A stretch of DNA of 64,000 nucleotides, taken from Bin5 sp965204705 (lineage in GTDB: Bacteria > Chloroflexota > Anaerolineae > Caldilineales > Caldilineaceae). The translations under genes were made by a program, and so were the position numbers. Every line of letters starts with the position of its first letter. The first letter of the stretch is position 1. Below the pieces are notes generated by a model, which saw only the letters and a program-made list of their open reading frames with translations, made no database searches and was not told the DNA's origin. The stretch lies in contig CBDBFE010000001.1 in the NCBI GenBank assembly GCA_965204705.1, forward strand, positions 61,777 through 125,776, given 5' to 3'. Below, one piece after another: positions 37,788 through 46,180 of the stretch.

Positions 37788-39490
37788 AGGCTGTCTCAGA
37801 AGTCGGGCTGAGAGCGTGCGCCAATTGCGTCTGAGGGTAAGGCGGGTTTAGGATGAGGCTTACCCAAGATGCAGGCGGAGCGCACATGCCTTTTCGGGAG
37901 ATGAGTAGAGAGCAGATGTGGATGCTGCCACCGACGCTTGATGAGCTGTTGCCCCCGGATCATCGAGCAAGGTTTGTGGCCGAGTTCGTCGATGCCCTGG
38001 ACAGGGAAGGCTGGGCCGAGCTTGGTGTGGAGATGGGAGGGGAGCCTCTGGGTGCGCCTGCCTACCATCCCAGAGCGCTCCTGTGCGTGTGGCTTTACGG
38101 ATTCATGACGGGCGTGCGTTCATGCCGCAAACTGGAGACGGCCTGTCGTGACCAGATACCGTACCTGTGGTTGACCGGATGGCAGTACCCCGACCACAAC
38201 ACGCTGTGGCAGTTCTACAGGAAGCACCGTTCAGCTATGAGGAAGCTGTTCGAGCGCACGGTGCGCACGGCGGTGACGATGGGATTGTTGGACCTGGCCG
38301 TGCAGGCGGTCGATGGTACAAAGATGGTCGCCAACGCCTCCAAGGACAGGGTCTATGACGCCGAAGAGTTGCGTGCCTTGCTGGGTCGGTTGGACAAGAC
38401 GATATCCGAGCTTGAGGCCCAGAACGAAGCGGGAGAAGATGAGCCTGCCGTCAATCTGCCAGAAGAGTTGGCCGACAAGAAAGTCCTCAGAGAGCAGGTC
38501 AGGCAGGCGATGGACGACCTTGCGGGTCGCGGCCGCCAGAAGTGCATCAACCTGACTGACAGAGACGCCCGATTAATGAAGAGCAGCCAGGGTATCGTGA
38601 CTGGCTACAACGCTCAGGCCATGGTGTCGCCGTTGCAACCGAGTGTCGGTGCGAGCGGGATGTTCGTCACGGCGGCTGATGTGGTGGATGAACCGAATGA
38701 CTCTGCCCAGCTGGTCCCGATGCTGGAGCAGTCCGAGGAGACTACCGGGGCAAGGGCCCAGGTGACGTTGGCGGACGCCGGCTATCACTCCGGGTCTGCG
38801 CTGGACGAATGCGCCCGCAGGGACCGCAAGCTCGTGATGCCTGAGTCGTCGCGGCGACGTGCCCAGCATCACCCCTATCACAAGGACCGCTTCATCTACG
38901 ACCAGTGCAACGACAGCTACCTCTGCCCACACGGTCAGACGCTGACTCCCGTCGGCAGCATACGCAGTCCCAACGGGACACCGAGGCGCGTGTACCGGGC
39001 CTCCGCTGCCACTTGCCAGGCCTGCCCAGCCTTCGGGGTATGCACCAACGACCTGTTGAATGGACGAGCGCTGACGATAGGACCTCACGACGCAGTGTTG
39101 CGCCGCCATCGCACCTGGATGTCCACCCGCGAGGCACAGGAGATATCCAAACGCAGAAAGCAGCTGATCGAACCGGTCTTCGGCATCATCAAGGAGCAAC
39201 AGGGGGCGCGTCGATTCTTGCTGCGCGGCCTCGTCAATGTAGCAGCCGAGTGGACTCTGTTGGCGACCGCGTTCAACCTGAGGACCCTTTGGCGCATATG
39301 GCGCTCAGGCGCTGTTGGCTTCCTGCCCTGCAGCCCGGCATCTCAACCCATTCCCTGAGTGTAGCGCCGGGCAGCGTCGATACTGCCTCTTCAACGTTGG
39401 CATGGCTCAGCTTATGCAACCAGCCGTCTTCGGAAGCTGGCGTGCCGGAACTTACCAACGCTTACCCAACTTGTCCTTCTGAGACAGCCT
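37788..39490 (+). mobile_element. IS1182-type insertion sequence (about 1.7 kb)
   Basis: Terminal inverted repeats 'aggctgtctcagaag' run inward at 37788 and outward at 39490, bounding a single transposase gene. The IS separates the initiator remnant from a KAP-type NTPase gene that is cut at 39491. I see no clear target-site duplication. Confidence 0.85.
37886..39358 (+). CDS. IS1182-family DDE transposase
   Basis: About 490 residues from the ATG at 37886, with GGAG at 5 nt. It has the DUF772 N-terminal block (YHPRALLCVWLYGFMTGVRSCRKLE), then the DDE residues: Asp in VQAVDGTKMVANAS, Asp in TLADAGYHSG, and Glu in KQLIEPVFGIIKEQQGARRFLLRG. A Cys-rich insert (DQCNDSYLCPHG, CQACPAFGVC) is typical of this family. 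It is complete and probably active. Confidence 0.9.
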   Translation: MPFREMSREQMWMLPPTLDELLPPDHRARFVAEFVDALDREGWAELGVEMGGEPLGAPAYHPRALLCVWLYGFMTGVRSCRKLETACRDQIPYLWLTGWQYPDHNTLWQFYRKHRSAMRKLFERTVRTAVTMGLLDLAVQAVDGTKMVANASKDRVYDAEELRALLGRLDKTISELEAQNEAGEDEPAVNLPEELADKKVLREQVRQAMDDLAGRGRQKCINLTDRDARLMKSSQGIVTGYNAQAMVSPLQPSVGASGMFVTAADVVDEPNDSAQLVPMLEQSEETTGARAQVTLADAGYHSGSALDECARRDRKLVMPESSRRRAQHHPYHKDRFIYDQCNDSYLCPHGQTLTPVGSIRSPNGTPRRVYRASAATCQACPAFGVCTNDLLNGRALTIGPHDAVLRRHRTWMSTREAQEISKRRKQLIEPVFGIIKEQQGARRFLLRGLVNVAAEWTLLATAFNLRTLWRIWRSGAVGFLPCSPASQPIP

Positions 39491-39632
39491 ACCTGGACCA
39501 GTTCTTGGGGGACAGGTCACCCCGGCCAAGCACATCGTCTTGCCAAGGTTCATCTCGCGAAACACCCGGTTCGGGATGTTTGATCTTCAATACGCCCTGC
39601 GATTCTGCGGAAATTGTAGTTTCTTCGGTCAT
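39491..39632 (-). pseudogene. 5' end of a KAP-family P-loop NTPase, truncated by the IS
   Basis: From ATG 39632 (AGGAG at 7 nt) the frame reads MTEETTISAESQGVLKIKHP, then DEPWQDDVLGRGDLS. This is the conserved pre-Walker segment of KAP NTPases (DEPW...D.LGR). After about 45 codons it runs into the IS end. The promoter at 39741-39768 still points at it, so only the start remains. Confidence 0.6.
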
Positions 39633-39740
39633 AGTTTTCTCCTGACGATAATTTCCGTCAGAAACGCTTCCGTCCCCAAGTCGAAATTGAGAACTCCGGT
39701 CACGCCTGCTTCTTCAAATCTCTGCCGCACACAACAGATC

Positions 39741-39768
39741 AGTATAGCACATTCGTGCATATCTTCAA
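39741..39768 (-). promoter_or_regulatory. Sigma70-type promoter for the truncated KAP gene
   Basis: On the minus strand TTGAAG, 16 bp, TATACT, about 110 bp before the ATG at 39632. The hexamers match the -35/-10 consensus at 3-5 positions each. It lies in an AT-rich stretch of otherwise GC-rich DNA. Confidence 0.5.
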
Positions 39769-39801
39769 AAATTCTGCTCTCTTTTCTTATCCTGAATGCG
39801 C

Positions 39802-39873
39802 GCTATGTTAAAGGCTGCCGTTAATATGGCAGCAGATTCCGCCCATGTTAAAAGCTACCGTTAATATAGCCGC
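39802..39873. repeat. Two 32-bp direct repeats with hairpin potential
   Basis: Copies at 39802-39833 and 39841-39873 share 'atgttaaa.gct.ccgttaatat.gc'. The first forms GCTGCC...GGCAGC around gttaatat. They lie upstream of the KAP promoter and downstream of vapC, so they could be an operator or a small dispersed repeat. Confidence 0.65.
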
Positions 39874-40008
39874 TCCCGCGCGCGAAGTTCGCAACTGGCG
39901 ATCTCCCCGCACAGCTTGATAGTCGACCGTTATCAGGGTCACCCGACTAGTGGAATACGCTATCGACGTTCGGGGCCGAATCTTTAACTTCCGGGGAAAA
40001 GTACCGCT

Positions 40009-40404
40009 CTACGAGGAAAATAAGAAACTGCTCACCTCGGCAAGCGTCTGATCAAAGGTCTTGATCTCGCGCACGCCCCGCCGCAGGCAACTCGCCAAAT
40101 GACACAGGTCGCGCGCCTGCAGAACAGGATGCCGCTCATGGAGACGGCGTGCCAGGGACACGTCCGCCTCCTCCAAAGGCCATACCTCAACACCAGAGTA
40201 CGACACCAACGCCATTGCCGCATCAAGCGTTTCTAATCTCTTTGCCGGCAGGTAGGCGTGAATCAATTCCTGCAGAACCTCTGCCGAGGTGCATAGCTGG
40301 CCCCGCTGCCCGATCGACTCCGCAAAGAACGCCCGCGCTGGACCGCGCAGTGGATGAGGGCGGCCCACGGCGTAGATGAAGAGGTTCGTATCGACAAAAG
40401 TCAC
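40009..40404 (-). CDS. VapC-type PIN-domain toxin
   Basis: 131 residues. The PIN fold shows acidic residues in MTFVDTNLFIYA (first Asp), SAEVLQELIHA (Glu), VLQARDLCHLAS (Asp) and REIKTFDQTL (Asp), the four of the RNase site. The GTG start overlaps the antitoxin stop as GTGA. Predicted to cleave RNA when freed from the antitoxin. Confidence 0.85.
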   Translation of the reverse strand: MTFVDTNLFIYAVGRPHPLRGPARAFFAESIGQRGQLCTSAEVLQELIHAYLPAKRLETLDAAMALVSYSGVEVWPLEEADVSLARRLHERHPVLQARDLCHLASCLRRGVREIKTFDQTLAEVSSFLFSS

Positions 40405-40676
40405 GCGCCAGCCACTTTGCCTGCGCGCGACGCCTCGATAACACGCAAATGCTCGCTCCAGTCCGGCTCCTCTTCAGGGCCGTCCAGATCATCGCAGGCG
40501 CGGAAGAAGGCCATCACATCTTCCACGGAAGCGAAGGGCTTGGCCCCCTGACGATTTTCAAGCCGTTCGCAGGCAGCGGCGTACAACCACCCGCTCAGCG
40601 TCATGCCTTCGCGACGAGCCTGGCGAACGAAACGCTCGCGATCTGCATCAGAGATTTCGATCTGAACGTTGGTCAT
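40401..40676 (-). CDS. VapB-type antitoxin
   Basis: 91 residues from the ATG at 40676: the RHH part VQIEISDADRERFVRQARREGMTLSGWLYAAACERL is followed by a toxin-binding tail rich in Asp and Glu (EEEPDWSEHLRVIEASRAGK). GGGAAGGGG lies before the ATG. It precedes and overlaps the PIN gene, the usual vapBC order; autorepression by the RHH domain is expected. Confidence 0.78.
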   Translation of the reverse strand: MTNVQIEISDADRERFVRQARREGMTLSGWLYAAACERLENRQGAKPFASVEDVMAFFRACDDLDGPEEEPDWSEHLRVIEASRAGKVAGA

Positions 40677-40741
40677 TTGCCCCTTCCCTTTCAGAGTAAA
40701 TGGCGAAAACCACTGGCGTTGCAAACGGTCTCCCGCTGCCA

Positions 40742-41398
40742 CTATACCACCTCAGGCTCCGAATCTAGCAGCCGCACAACAACCCCAATCAACGCCATCA
40801 CCTTCTCGTCGCTGAACCCGTTGACATCAAAACCGTGGGCAATCGCGTTCCGGTATCGCCGCATGTCAGCCAGGTAGTCATAGTCCGCGCGCGCGATAAC
40901 GCCATGATAGACCGCTTGGTCGAGGACATAACCCGACTGGGTGACGCGCGTGATCGAAACGCCCTCCGCCGCGATCAGTTCCCTGACGACAGCCTCAAAA
41001 GCCGACCAGACCAGCAGAAAAGCAGCCTCACCCAAACCGTGCCCAAGTGCCTTCTCCGCCTCGGCAAGACGTTGGCGTACCTCCTCTATCGCAAAAGAAC
41101 GCGCCCCCTCCGGCGAATCCAGTCTCTCCGGTTCGCCCACCAGTAGAAGCTCAAAACTCCAGCCGGGTTTGTCATGAAGAATTTGCGCCAGTTCGCTTAT
41201 TTTGGGTGATTCAGCCAGCGAAGCCCGGTATTTCACCTCAACTACCTTCGCTTCACCATCTTTTCGCACGACAAGGTCGGCCAGGAAGCCTGGCAGAAAC
41301 GCCAGTGGAACGTCCTGTTCTACCTCATAACCTTTGCTCCGGTACTCCGCCGCCGTCTTCTCAATGAAGTTCCTTTGAACGATTTCTACATCCTTCAT
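40742..41398 (-). CDS. REase-like + HEPN protein (218 aa), paralogue 1
   Basis: The N-terminal ~90 residues form a small PD-(D/E)XK fold (YEVEQDVPL...ADLVVRKDGEAKVVEVKYRAS) with D...ExK. The C-terminal half has a HEPN-like helical domain containing RNAIAH, matching the Rx4-6H motif of HEPN RNases. A DNA-cleaving and an RNA-cleaving module on one chain suggest a defence or abortive-infection role; this is inference. The ATG overlaps the RusA stop as TGATG, so the two are coupled. Confidence 0.65.
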   Translation of the reverse strand: MKDVEIVQRNFIEKTAAEYRSKGYEVEQDVPLAFLPGFLADLVVRKDGEAKVVEVKYRASLAESPKISELAQILHDKPGWSFELLLVGEPERLDSPEGARSFAIEEVRQRLAEAEKALGHGLGEAAFLLVWSAFEAVVRELIAAEGVSITRVTQSGYVLDQAVYHGVIARADYDYLADMRRYRNAIAHGFDVNGFSDEKVMALIGVVVRLLDSEPEVV

Positions 41399-41880
41399 CA
41401 GGATATCACCCCCTGGTCAGGCGCATGGTCCACTAAGATATGAACAAATGGCGTAGACCTTGCAAGCGCTTCACTTAAGACAGGCGAGAAAGTCTGAACT
41501 TGCAGGTTGTCCTTCAAATTTCTCCTGCGGCAGAGCATATCAGTTATCCGTCCATCATCGGAGAAGACGACCTGCTTCAGCCCGTCCAGAATCGGTTTCG
41601 GAATGTTGTCTACGTCGAGACGAACTGCATCGTAAACATAGGTAATCGTCACCATGAGCGACCCGGAATCGATCGGTTCGTCGGTCCATTCCCTCTTTGC
41701 GGCGCTACGGACTTCCTGCCTCCACTCTCTCAATCTCTCCCTGTTACGACGGATTTGCTGGGACACGGGAATGCCGTAAATGGTTAATTCAAAAGGTATT
41801 GCCACGTCGATGCACAACCACCCATAATGGTGAGCCCCGTTGGTTATCGAGACCTGCGGCACAAGGCTTAGCCCAGACAC
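41398..41880 (-). CDS. RusA-like Holliday-junction resolvase
   Basis: 160 residues in the open frame; a GTG at 41805 (VAIPFELTIYGIPVS) is an alternative start. The signature is AVRLDVDNIPKPILDGLKQVVFSDDGRITDMLCRRRNL, with the RusA acidic residues (DxDN, Asp in ILDGL, DD). It probably cleaves Holliday junctions, as on prophage and mobile elements. It lies between two REase-HEPN paralogues and is coupled to the downstream one. Confidence 0.8.
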   Translation of the reverse strand: MSGLSLVPQVSITNGAHHYGWLCIDVAIPFELTIYGIPVSQQIRRNRERLREWRQEVRSAAKREWTDEPIDSGSLMVTITYVYDAVRLDVDNIPKPILDGLKQVVFSDDGRITDMLCRRRNLKDNLQVQTFSPVLSEALARSTPFVHILVDHAPDQGVIS

Positions 41881-41925
41881 TCAACAACGCAGAGTATAGC
41901 GTAGATTGTCCGCTTTGAACGTACT

Positions 41926-42612
41926 TCAGTCAACCCCGCCCCGGATCGCCTCCAACACCCCCTCCGCCTCCGAATCCAGCAGCCGCACAACAACCCCGAA
42001 CAATTCCGTCACCTTTTCGTCGCTGAACCCGTTGACATCAAACCCGTGGGCAATCGCGTTTCGATACTTCATCATGTCGGTCAGATAATCGTAGTCTTCG
42101 CGCGAAATGATGCCGTGCATGACCGCCATGTCGAGGACGTATGCCGCCGTCGTGACGCGCGTGATCGAGATCTCGGCGGTCTCGATCAGATTGCGAATCG
42201 CGGCCTCGCAAGCCGACCAGACCAGCAGGTAGGCGGCCTCGCCCGACCCCTTCTCAAGAACGGCCTCCGCCTCGGCAAGACGGCGGCGGATCGCCTCTTC
42301 GGCAAAAGGCTGCGCGCCCTCAGGTGATTCCAGCTTCTCCGGTTCGCCCACCAGTAGCAGGTCATAGCTCCAGCCAGGCTTTTCATACAGGATTTCCACC
42401 ACCTCTGCCATTCTGGGCGCCCTTGCCAGCGAAGTCCTGGATTTGACCTCAATGACTCGAGTTTCCTCACCTTTACGCACGACCAGGTCGGCGCGGTAGC
42501 CGGGCAGGAATTCAAGCTGGCAGTTTTCCTCTACCTCATAGCCTCTGCTGCGGTACTCCGCCGCCTTCTTGTCGACGAACTTCCTTTCAAGAATCGCAAT
42601 GTCTTCGATCAA
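41926..42612 (-). CDS. REase-like + HEPN protein (228 aa), paralogue 2
   Basis: The same layout as the 40742-41398 gene: AAEYRSRGYEVEENCQLEFLPGYRADLVVRKGEETRVIEVKSRTS, then LLVWSACEAAIRNLIE and RNAIAHGFDVNGFSDEKV. The upstream leader (GACCAGGGGGTGATAT...ATG) is also shared, so the pair is a segmental duplication. Uniquely, the last 12 codons (EGVLEAIRGGVD) match the end of the HsdM protein. Confidence 0.65.
   Translation of the reverse strand: MIEDIAILERKFVDKKAAEYRSRGYEVEENCQLEFLPGYRADLVVRKGEETRVIEVKSRTSLARAPRMAEVVEILYEKPGWSYDLLLVGEPEKLESPEGAQPFAEEAIRRRLAEAEAVLEKGSGEAAYLLVWSACEAAIRNLIETAEISITRVTTAAYVLDMAVMHGIISREDYDYLTDMMKYRNAIAHGFDVNGFSDEKVTELFGVVVRLLDSEAEGVLEAIRGGVD
41934..41972. repeat. 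39-bp direct repeat, copy 1
   Basis: Matches 42821-42859 at 38 of 39 positions. Both copies encode the ends of proteins: EGVLEAIRGGV here and EGLLEAIRGGV for HsdM. The two copies enclose 848 bp containing the 228-residue gene, as expected after a recombination or duplication across this sequence. Confidence 0.9.
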
Positions 42613-42815
42613 GATATCACCCCCTGGTCAGGCGCATCGTCCCCAACCATGCGAAGTAACTGTCCAGAGCGCTGCCAACTTCCCCATCTACGCGCCCCCG
42701 CAAACCACAGCCCAACCACGCCAACCGCTCGCATCACCATCACAGCCCATCTTCCTAATCCCGTAAATCACAGTTCAGACAATGCCGTTCGGACAGTTGG
42801 CAACGAGCGAGACTC

Positions 42816-44774
42816 CTACACCCCGCCCCGGATCGCCTCCAACAACCCCTCCGCCTCCGCCTCCAGCGCCCGGATGTCAGCCCAGATCTCATCCGGTTCC
42901 CGCAGCGGCTGCGGCCTGTAAAAATAACGCGTGAAACTGATCTCGTACCCCACCTTCACGCTGCCCGGGTCATACCACGCGTCCGGCGCGTACGGCAGCA
43001 CCTCCCGCCGCAGAAAACCCTCGATGCCGCCCGCCTCCAGCAGCGCCGCCTGCTCACTGTCCTTCAGCTCCGGATCGGGCGCATACGCCACCACCACCGC
43101 CTCGCCGTCGATCTCCACCGGAAAAAGACCCCGCAACGGGTCGGCCGCAACCCCGCCGCGGTGGATCCTGCGGATCACCGGCGCTGCATCCGGGCTCGGT
43201 TCGACGCTCTCGCGCAGCTTCTTGATCTCACTCGCCTTGTACGCGCGCGCCGGGTCGATGCCCGGCAGCCGCAGCGGGCGCTCCACGTTCAGCTTCTGAT
43301 AGCCGAACGCCGCATTGGGAAAGATCTTCGACTGCTCCGTCTCCTCGAAGGCCAGAAACGTCTCGCAGATGCGCCCGATATCCTCTGCCGCCAGCTCGCA
43401 GTTCTTGTTTCCCAGGTTCTTGCGCAGCGGCCGGTGCCACCCGCTCGCGTCGATCAGCTGCACATAACCCTGCCGTTCAGCCGCCTTCCTGTTGCTCAAC
43501 ACCCAGATGTAGGTCGCGATGCCCGTGTTGTAAAAAATGTTGAGCGGCAGCGCGATGATCGCCTCCAGCCAGTCGTTCTCGATGATCCAGCGGCGGATGT
43601 TGCTCTCGCCCTGACCCGCGTCGCCCGTGAAGAGCGAGCTGCCGTTATGCACCTCCGCCACGCGGCTGCCCAGCGCCGAGTCCTGCTTCATCTTGCTCAG
43701 CATGTTCGCCAGAAAGATCATCTGCCCGTCGCTCGAGCGCGTGACAAGCGAAAAATCCGCGTCGCCGCCGTGCTCCATCACAAAGCGCGGGTCCCGCATG
43801 CCCGCCTTGCCCCCCATCCGCTCCAGGTCGCTCTTCCAGCTCTTACCGTATGGTGGGTTCGAAAGCATGAAATCAAACTCGTGCGCAGGGAACGCGTCCC
43901 CCGACAGCGTCGAGCCGTACTGGATGTTGTCCGCCTCAACGCCCTCCCCCTTCAAAATCAGATCAGCCTTGCAGATCGCATACGTCTCCGGGTTGACCTC
44001 CTGCCCGTAGAGATGAATCTCGACCTTCTTGTCCTGCTCGCGCGCCAGCTCGCCCAGTGTATCCTCCGCCACCGTCAACATCCCGCCCGTCCCGCACGCC
44101 CCGTCATACACAAGATAGGTGGTCGACTGCACCCGCTCCGCGATCGGCTTGAAAATCAGATGCGCCATCAGCTCCACCACGTCCCGCGGCGTGAAATGCT
44201 CGCCCGCCTCCTCGTTGTTCTCCTCGCTGAAGCGCCGGATCAGCTCCTCGAAAACCGTGCCCATGCTGTGATTGTCCAGCCCGGGCAACCGCACGCTCCC
44301 GTCCCCGTTCAGCACCGGCCGCGGGCTCAGGTTCACCGAGCTGTCCAGGAACTTCTCGATCAGAAAACCGAGAATGTCATCCTCCACCAGCCGCGGCACC
44401 TCGTTGCGGAACCTGAACTTTTCCAGGATCTCCTGCACATTCGGCGAAAAACCGTCCAGGTAGGCCTCAAAGTTGGCCCGCAACAGCTGCTGCCTGCCGA
44501 TGGCGCGCAGGTCCCGCAGCCGGAACGGGGACGTATTGTAGAACGCCTCGCCCGCAGCCTGCCGCAGCGCCTGGTCCTGGTTGCTGATGCCCGCCCCGTC
44601 CAGCCGCGCCTTCATGCCCAGAACGTCCTCCTTCGTCGGCTCCAGCACCGCGTCCAGCCGCCGGATAACCGTCATCGGCAGGATGACGTCCCGGTACTTG
44701 CCCCGCACGTAATGGTCGCGCAGCACATCGTCGGCAATGCCCCAGATGAAATTGCTGATATTAAGACTGCTCAC
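42816..44774 (-). CDS. hsdM: Type I restriction-modification methylase subunit (HsdM)
   Basis: 652 residues. HsdM N-terminal helical domain (FIWGIADDVLRDHYVRGKYRDVILPMTVIRRLD), then the N6-MTase core with motif I (VYDGACGTGGML), motif IV NPPYG (LSNPPYGKSWKSD), and the HFTPRDVVELMAHLIF signature. The C-terminal part holds LRREVLPYAPDAWYD and KVGYEISFTRYFY. A GTG start after GGAGGG is likely. No hsdS or hsdR lies nearby, so it is orphaned or uses distant partners. It starts the minus-strand run ending in the truncated KAP gene. Confidence 0.9.
   Translation of the reverse strand: MSSLNISNFIWGIADDVLRDHYVRGKYRDVILPMTVIRRLDAVLEPTKEDVLGMKARLDGAGISNQDQALRQAAGEAFYNTSPFRLRDLRAIGRQQLLRANFEAYLDGFSPNVQEILEKFRFRNEVPRLVEDDILGFLIEKFLDSSVNLSPRPVLNGDGSVRLPGLDNHSMGTVFEELIRRFSEENNEEAGEHFTPRDVVELMAHLIFKPIAERVQSTTYLVYDGACGTGGMLTVAEDTLGELAREQDKKVEIHLYGQEVNPETYAICKADLILKGEGVEADNIQYGSTLSGDAFPAHEFDFMLSNPPYGKSWKSDLERMGGKAGMRDPRFVMEHGGDADFSLVTRSSDGQMIFLANMLSKMKQDSALGSRVAEVHNGSSLFTGDAGQGESNIRRWIIENDWLEAIIALPLNIFYNTGIATYIWVLSNRKAAERQGYVQLIDASGWHRPLRKNLGNKNCELAAEDIGRICETFLAFEETEQSKIFPNAAFGYQKLNVERPLRLPGIDPARAYKASEIKKLRESVEPSPDAAPVIRRIHRGGVAADPLRGLFPVEIDGEAVVVAYAPDPELKDSEQAALLEAGGIEGFLRREVLPYAPDAWYDPGSVKVGYEISFTRYFYRPQPLREPDEIWADIRALEAEAEGLLEAIRGGV
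42821..42859. repeat. 39-bp direct repeat, copy 2
   Basis: Overlaps the 3' end of hsdM. See the copy at 41934-41972. Confidence 0.9.
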
Positions 44775-44914
44775 GCTCTGACATCCCTCCGTAGTTCGCG
44801 CCCGCTGATCAGGGCCGCAGAATGGATCCGTTTGTCGTTACGACATCACTACCCTCAGAAAACAGGCCGCGCGGCCCGTACCAACAACCGTCCCAAAGAG
44901 ACCGTCCAGCCATA

Positions 44915-45421
44915 TGGTGAACGCCAACTGAGTCTTGTGGCGAAGGTAGCAGGCTCGACCGCTTAACCCGCAGAATCAAGGACTTTTCGTCTCTGTTGCA
45001 GCGCATGCGCAAAGCGAAGCGCGCCGGCGGCGGCCAGGGCGTCGACCTGATCAGCAGCGCCGAATCCCTGGACACCGGCAGCGCCGCCGGCCAGATTGCA
45101 ATCAACATCATCGACTCAATATCTCAATGGGATAGACAGGTTATCGGAGAGCGCACCAGCGCTATTCTGCAAGAGCGCAAAGCGCAGGGAAAATCCACCG
45201 GAAATCCCAACTATGGCTTCGAAGCCGGCGCGGACGGGAAACTCATCGAAAACGAGCATGAGCAAGCCGTCCTGCAGCGCGTCGCCGAACTGCGCGCCCG
45301 GGGCAAAAGCTGGGCCAGAGTGGCCGGCACGCTCACAGACGCCGGCATACGCACCCGCCGCGGCACCGCGTTCAGCAAACAAGGCCTGTCCAAAATCGCA
45401 AAGAGAGCAGGGATCAAATAA
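44915..45421 (+). pseudogene. Serine recombinase C-terminal fragment, copy 2
   Basis: The frame opens after a TGA and reads LDRLTRRIKDFSSLLQRM, LISSAESLDTGSAAGQIAINIIDSISQWDRQVIGERT, then the same tail as 33003-33314. The catalytic N-terminal domain is absent. Here the fragment reaches further upstream than copy 1. It is followed by the same hairpin and a decayed primase, so it belongs to a second copy of the replicon module. Confidence 0.82.
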
Positions 45422-45429
45422 AAGAGGAC

Positions 45430-45453
45430 GGCCCCGATCCGTCAATCGGGGCC
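45430..45453 (+). terminator. Hairpin after the second recombinase fragment
   Basis: GGCCCCGAT...ATCGGGGCC with a 6-base loop. The stem is identical to 33323-33346 while the loop sequence differs, so the stem is under constraint or the duplication is recent. Confidence 0.6.
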
Positions 45454-45493
45454 CCTACCGCTGAGACCCACGCAACAAAGGAGCCTCACCCAC

Positions 45494-45668
45494 ATGCTAC
45501 CACACAGCACATCCCATCGCATACCCCTCGCCGGCGTCGGCATCGCTGGTATTCCGCGCCCCCCAGGCCCGGAGAACAGTCCCTGCGCGTCCACTGCTTC
45601 AAATGCAACCCCGGCACGCCGGCAGAGCGCGACGCCATCCGCCACGCCCTGCAAAAAGCGACCCGTAT
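45494..45668 (+). pseudogene. Primase 5' fragment with internal deletion
   Basis: Starts like the 33388 gene (MLxHxTxxRIP), then jumps to sequence matching the TSASLV...HCFKCNPGTPAERDAIRHALQKAT part out of frame. About 120 bp of the intact gene is missing. Only the first ~60 codons of the primase are represented. Confidence 0.75.
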
Positions 45669-45704
45669 TAGCTCCCGTTGACAATTGGCGAAAGCCTCTC
45701 AAGA

Positions 45705-45742
45705 ACTGACAGATGCAAGCCCTTAGCTACCTTACGCGACAG
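45705..45742. repeat. Second copy of the 3832-3869 segment
   Basis: Recurrence of 'gcaagccc.tagctacc.ta' directly before the MITE-like element at 45753. Confidence 0.55.
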
Positions 45743-45752
45743 ACCCTGACCG

Positions 45753-45985
45753 CAGGGCGATTGCATCTAACTGGGGCAAGACCTCAAGACACTACCTGAT
45801 TCGAACCTGACTTCGAAAAAACCCGAGAACAGTGCAAATCATAGTGCGTAGTCACAAATTCATAAGGTTCTCGGCGACTGAAGATCAGTTTTTCAGCCGA
45901 AAACAACCGATAGAAGGTAGGGGCACCCCTTGTGGGTGCCCTTTGTGGCACATTTTGGCGACCGGATTTAGATGCGATTGCCCTG
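45753..45985. mobile_element. Non-coding element with 18-bp inverted ends and a 10-bp target duplication
   Basis: Left end 'cagggcgattgcatctaa' and right end 'ttagatgcgattgccctg' are inverted repeats at 16 of 18 positions. Both flanks carry the direct repeat accctgaccg (45743-45752 and 45986-45995), the footprint of a transposition. Inside, 45923-45945 forms a perfect hairpin (GGGCACCC...GGGTGCCC). No coding capacity. A non-autonomous transposon; the parent family is not identifiable from this sequence. Confidence 0.85.
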
Positions 45986-46009
45986 ACCCTGACCGTCCGC
46001 GGACCGGAA

Positions 46010-46180
46010 AGATGCTCTTCGCGCGCCTTCGCGCCTTTTCGCGGATCCCAAAAGGTGTTCTCCGCGCCCCTCCGCGTCCTCCGCGGATAAAAAGCAGTTA
46101 GATCTGCTTCGTGCCCCTTCGTGGAAAGAACAGGTTTTGCCGTGGATGTCCCGGTTTAAGCAAACGTCAACGAGTCCTGG
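46010..46180. repeat. Short-repeat block with MITE-like right end
   Basis: Matches 100-330 at the window start: ccgcg/gcgga blocks, 'gttagatctgcttcgtgccc', 'acaggttttgccgtggatgt', ending in 'caaacgtcaacgagtcctgg'. No matching left end lies nearby. Confidence 0.8.

Noticed and set aside
42816..44774. Complete type I RM system
   Set aside because: No HsdS or HsdR gene is found in the window.
43161..44966. 601-residue ORF on the plus strand
   Set aside because: Antisense of hsdM; low-complexity His/Arg/Pro composition, no domain.
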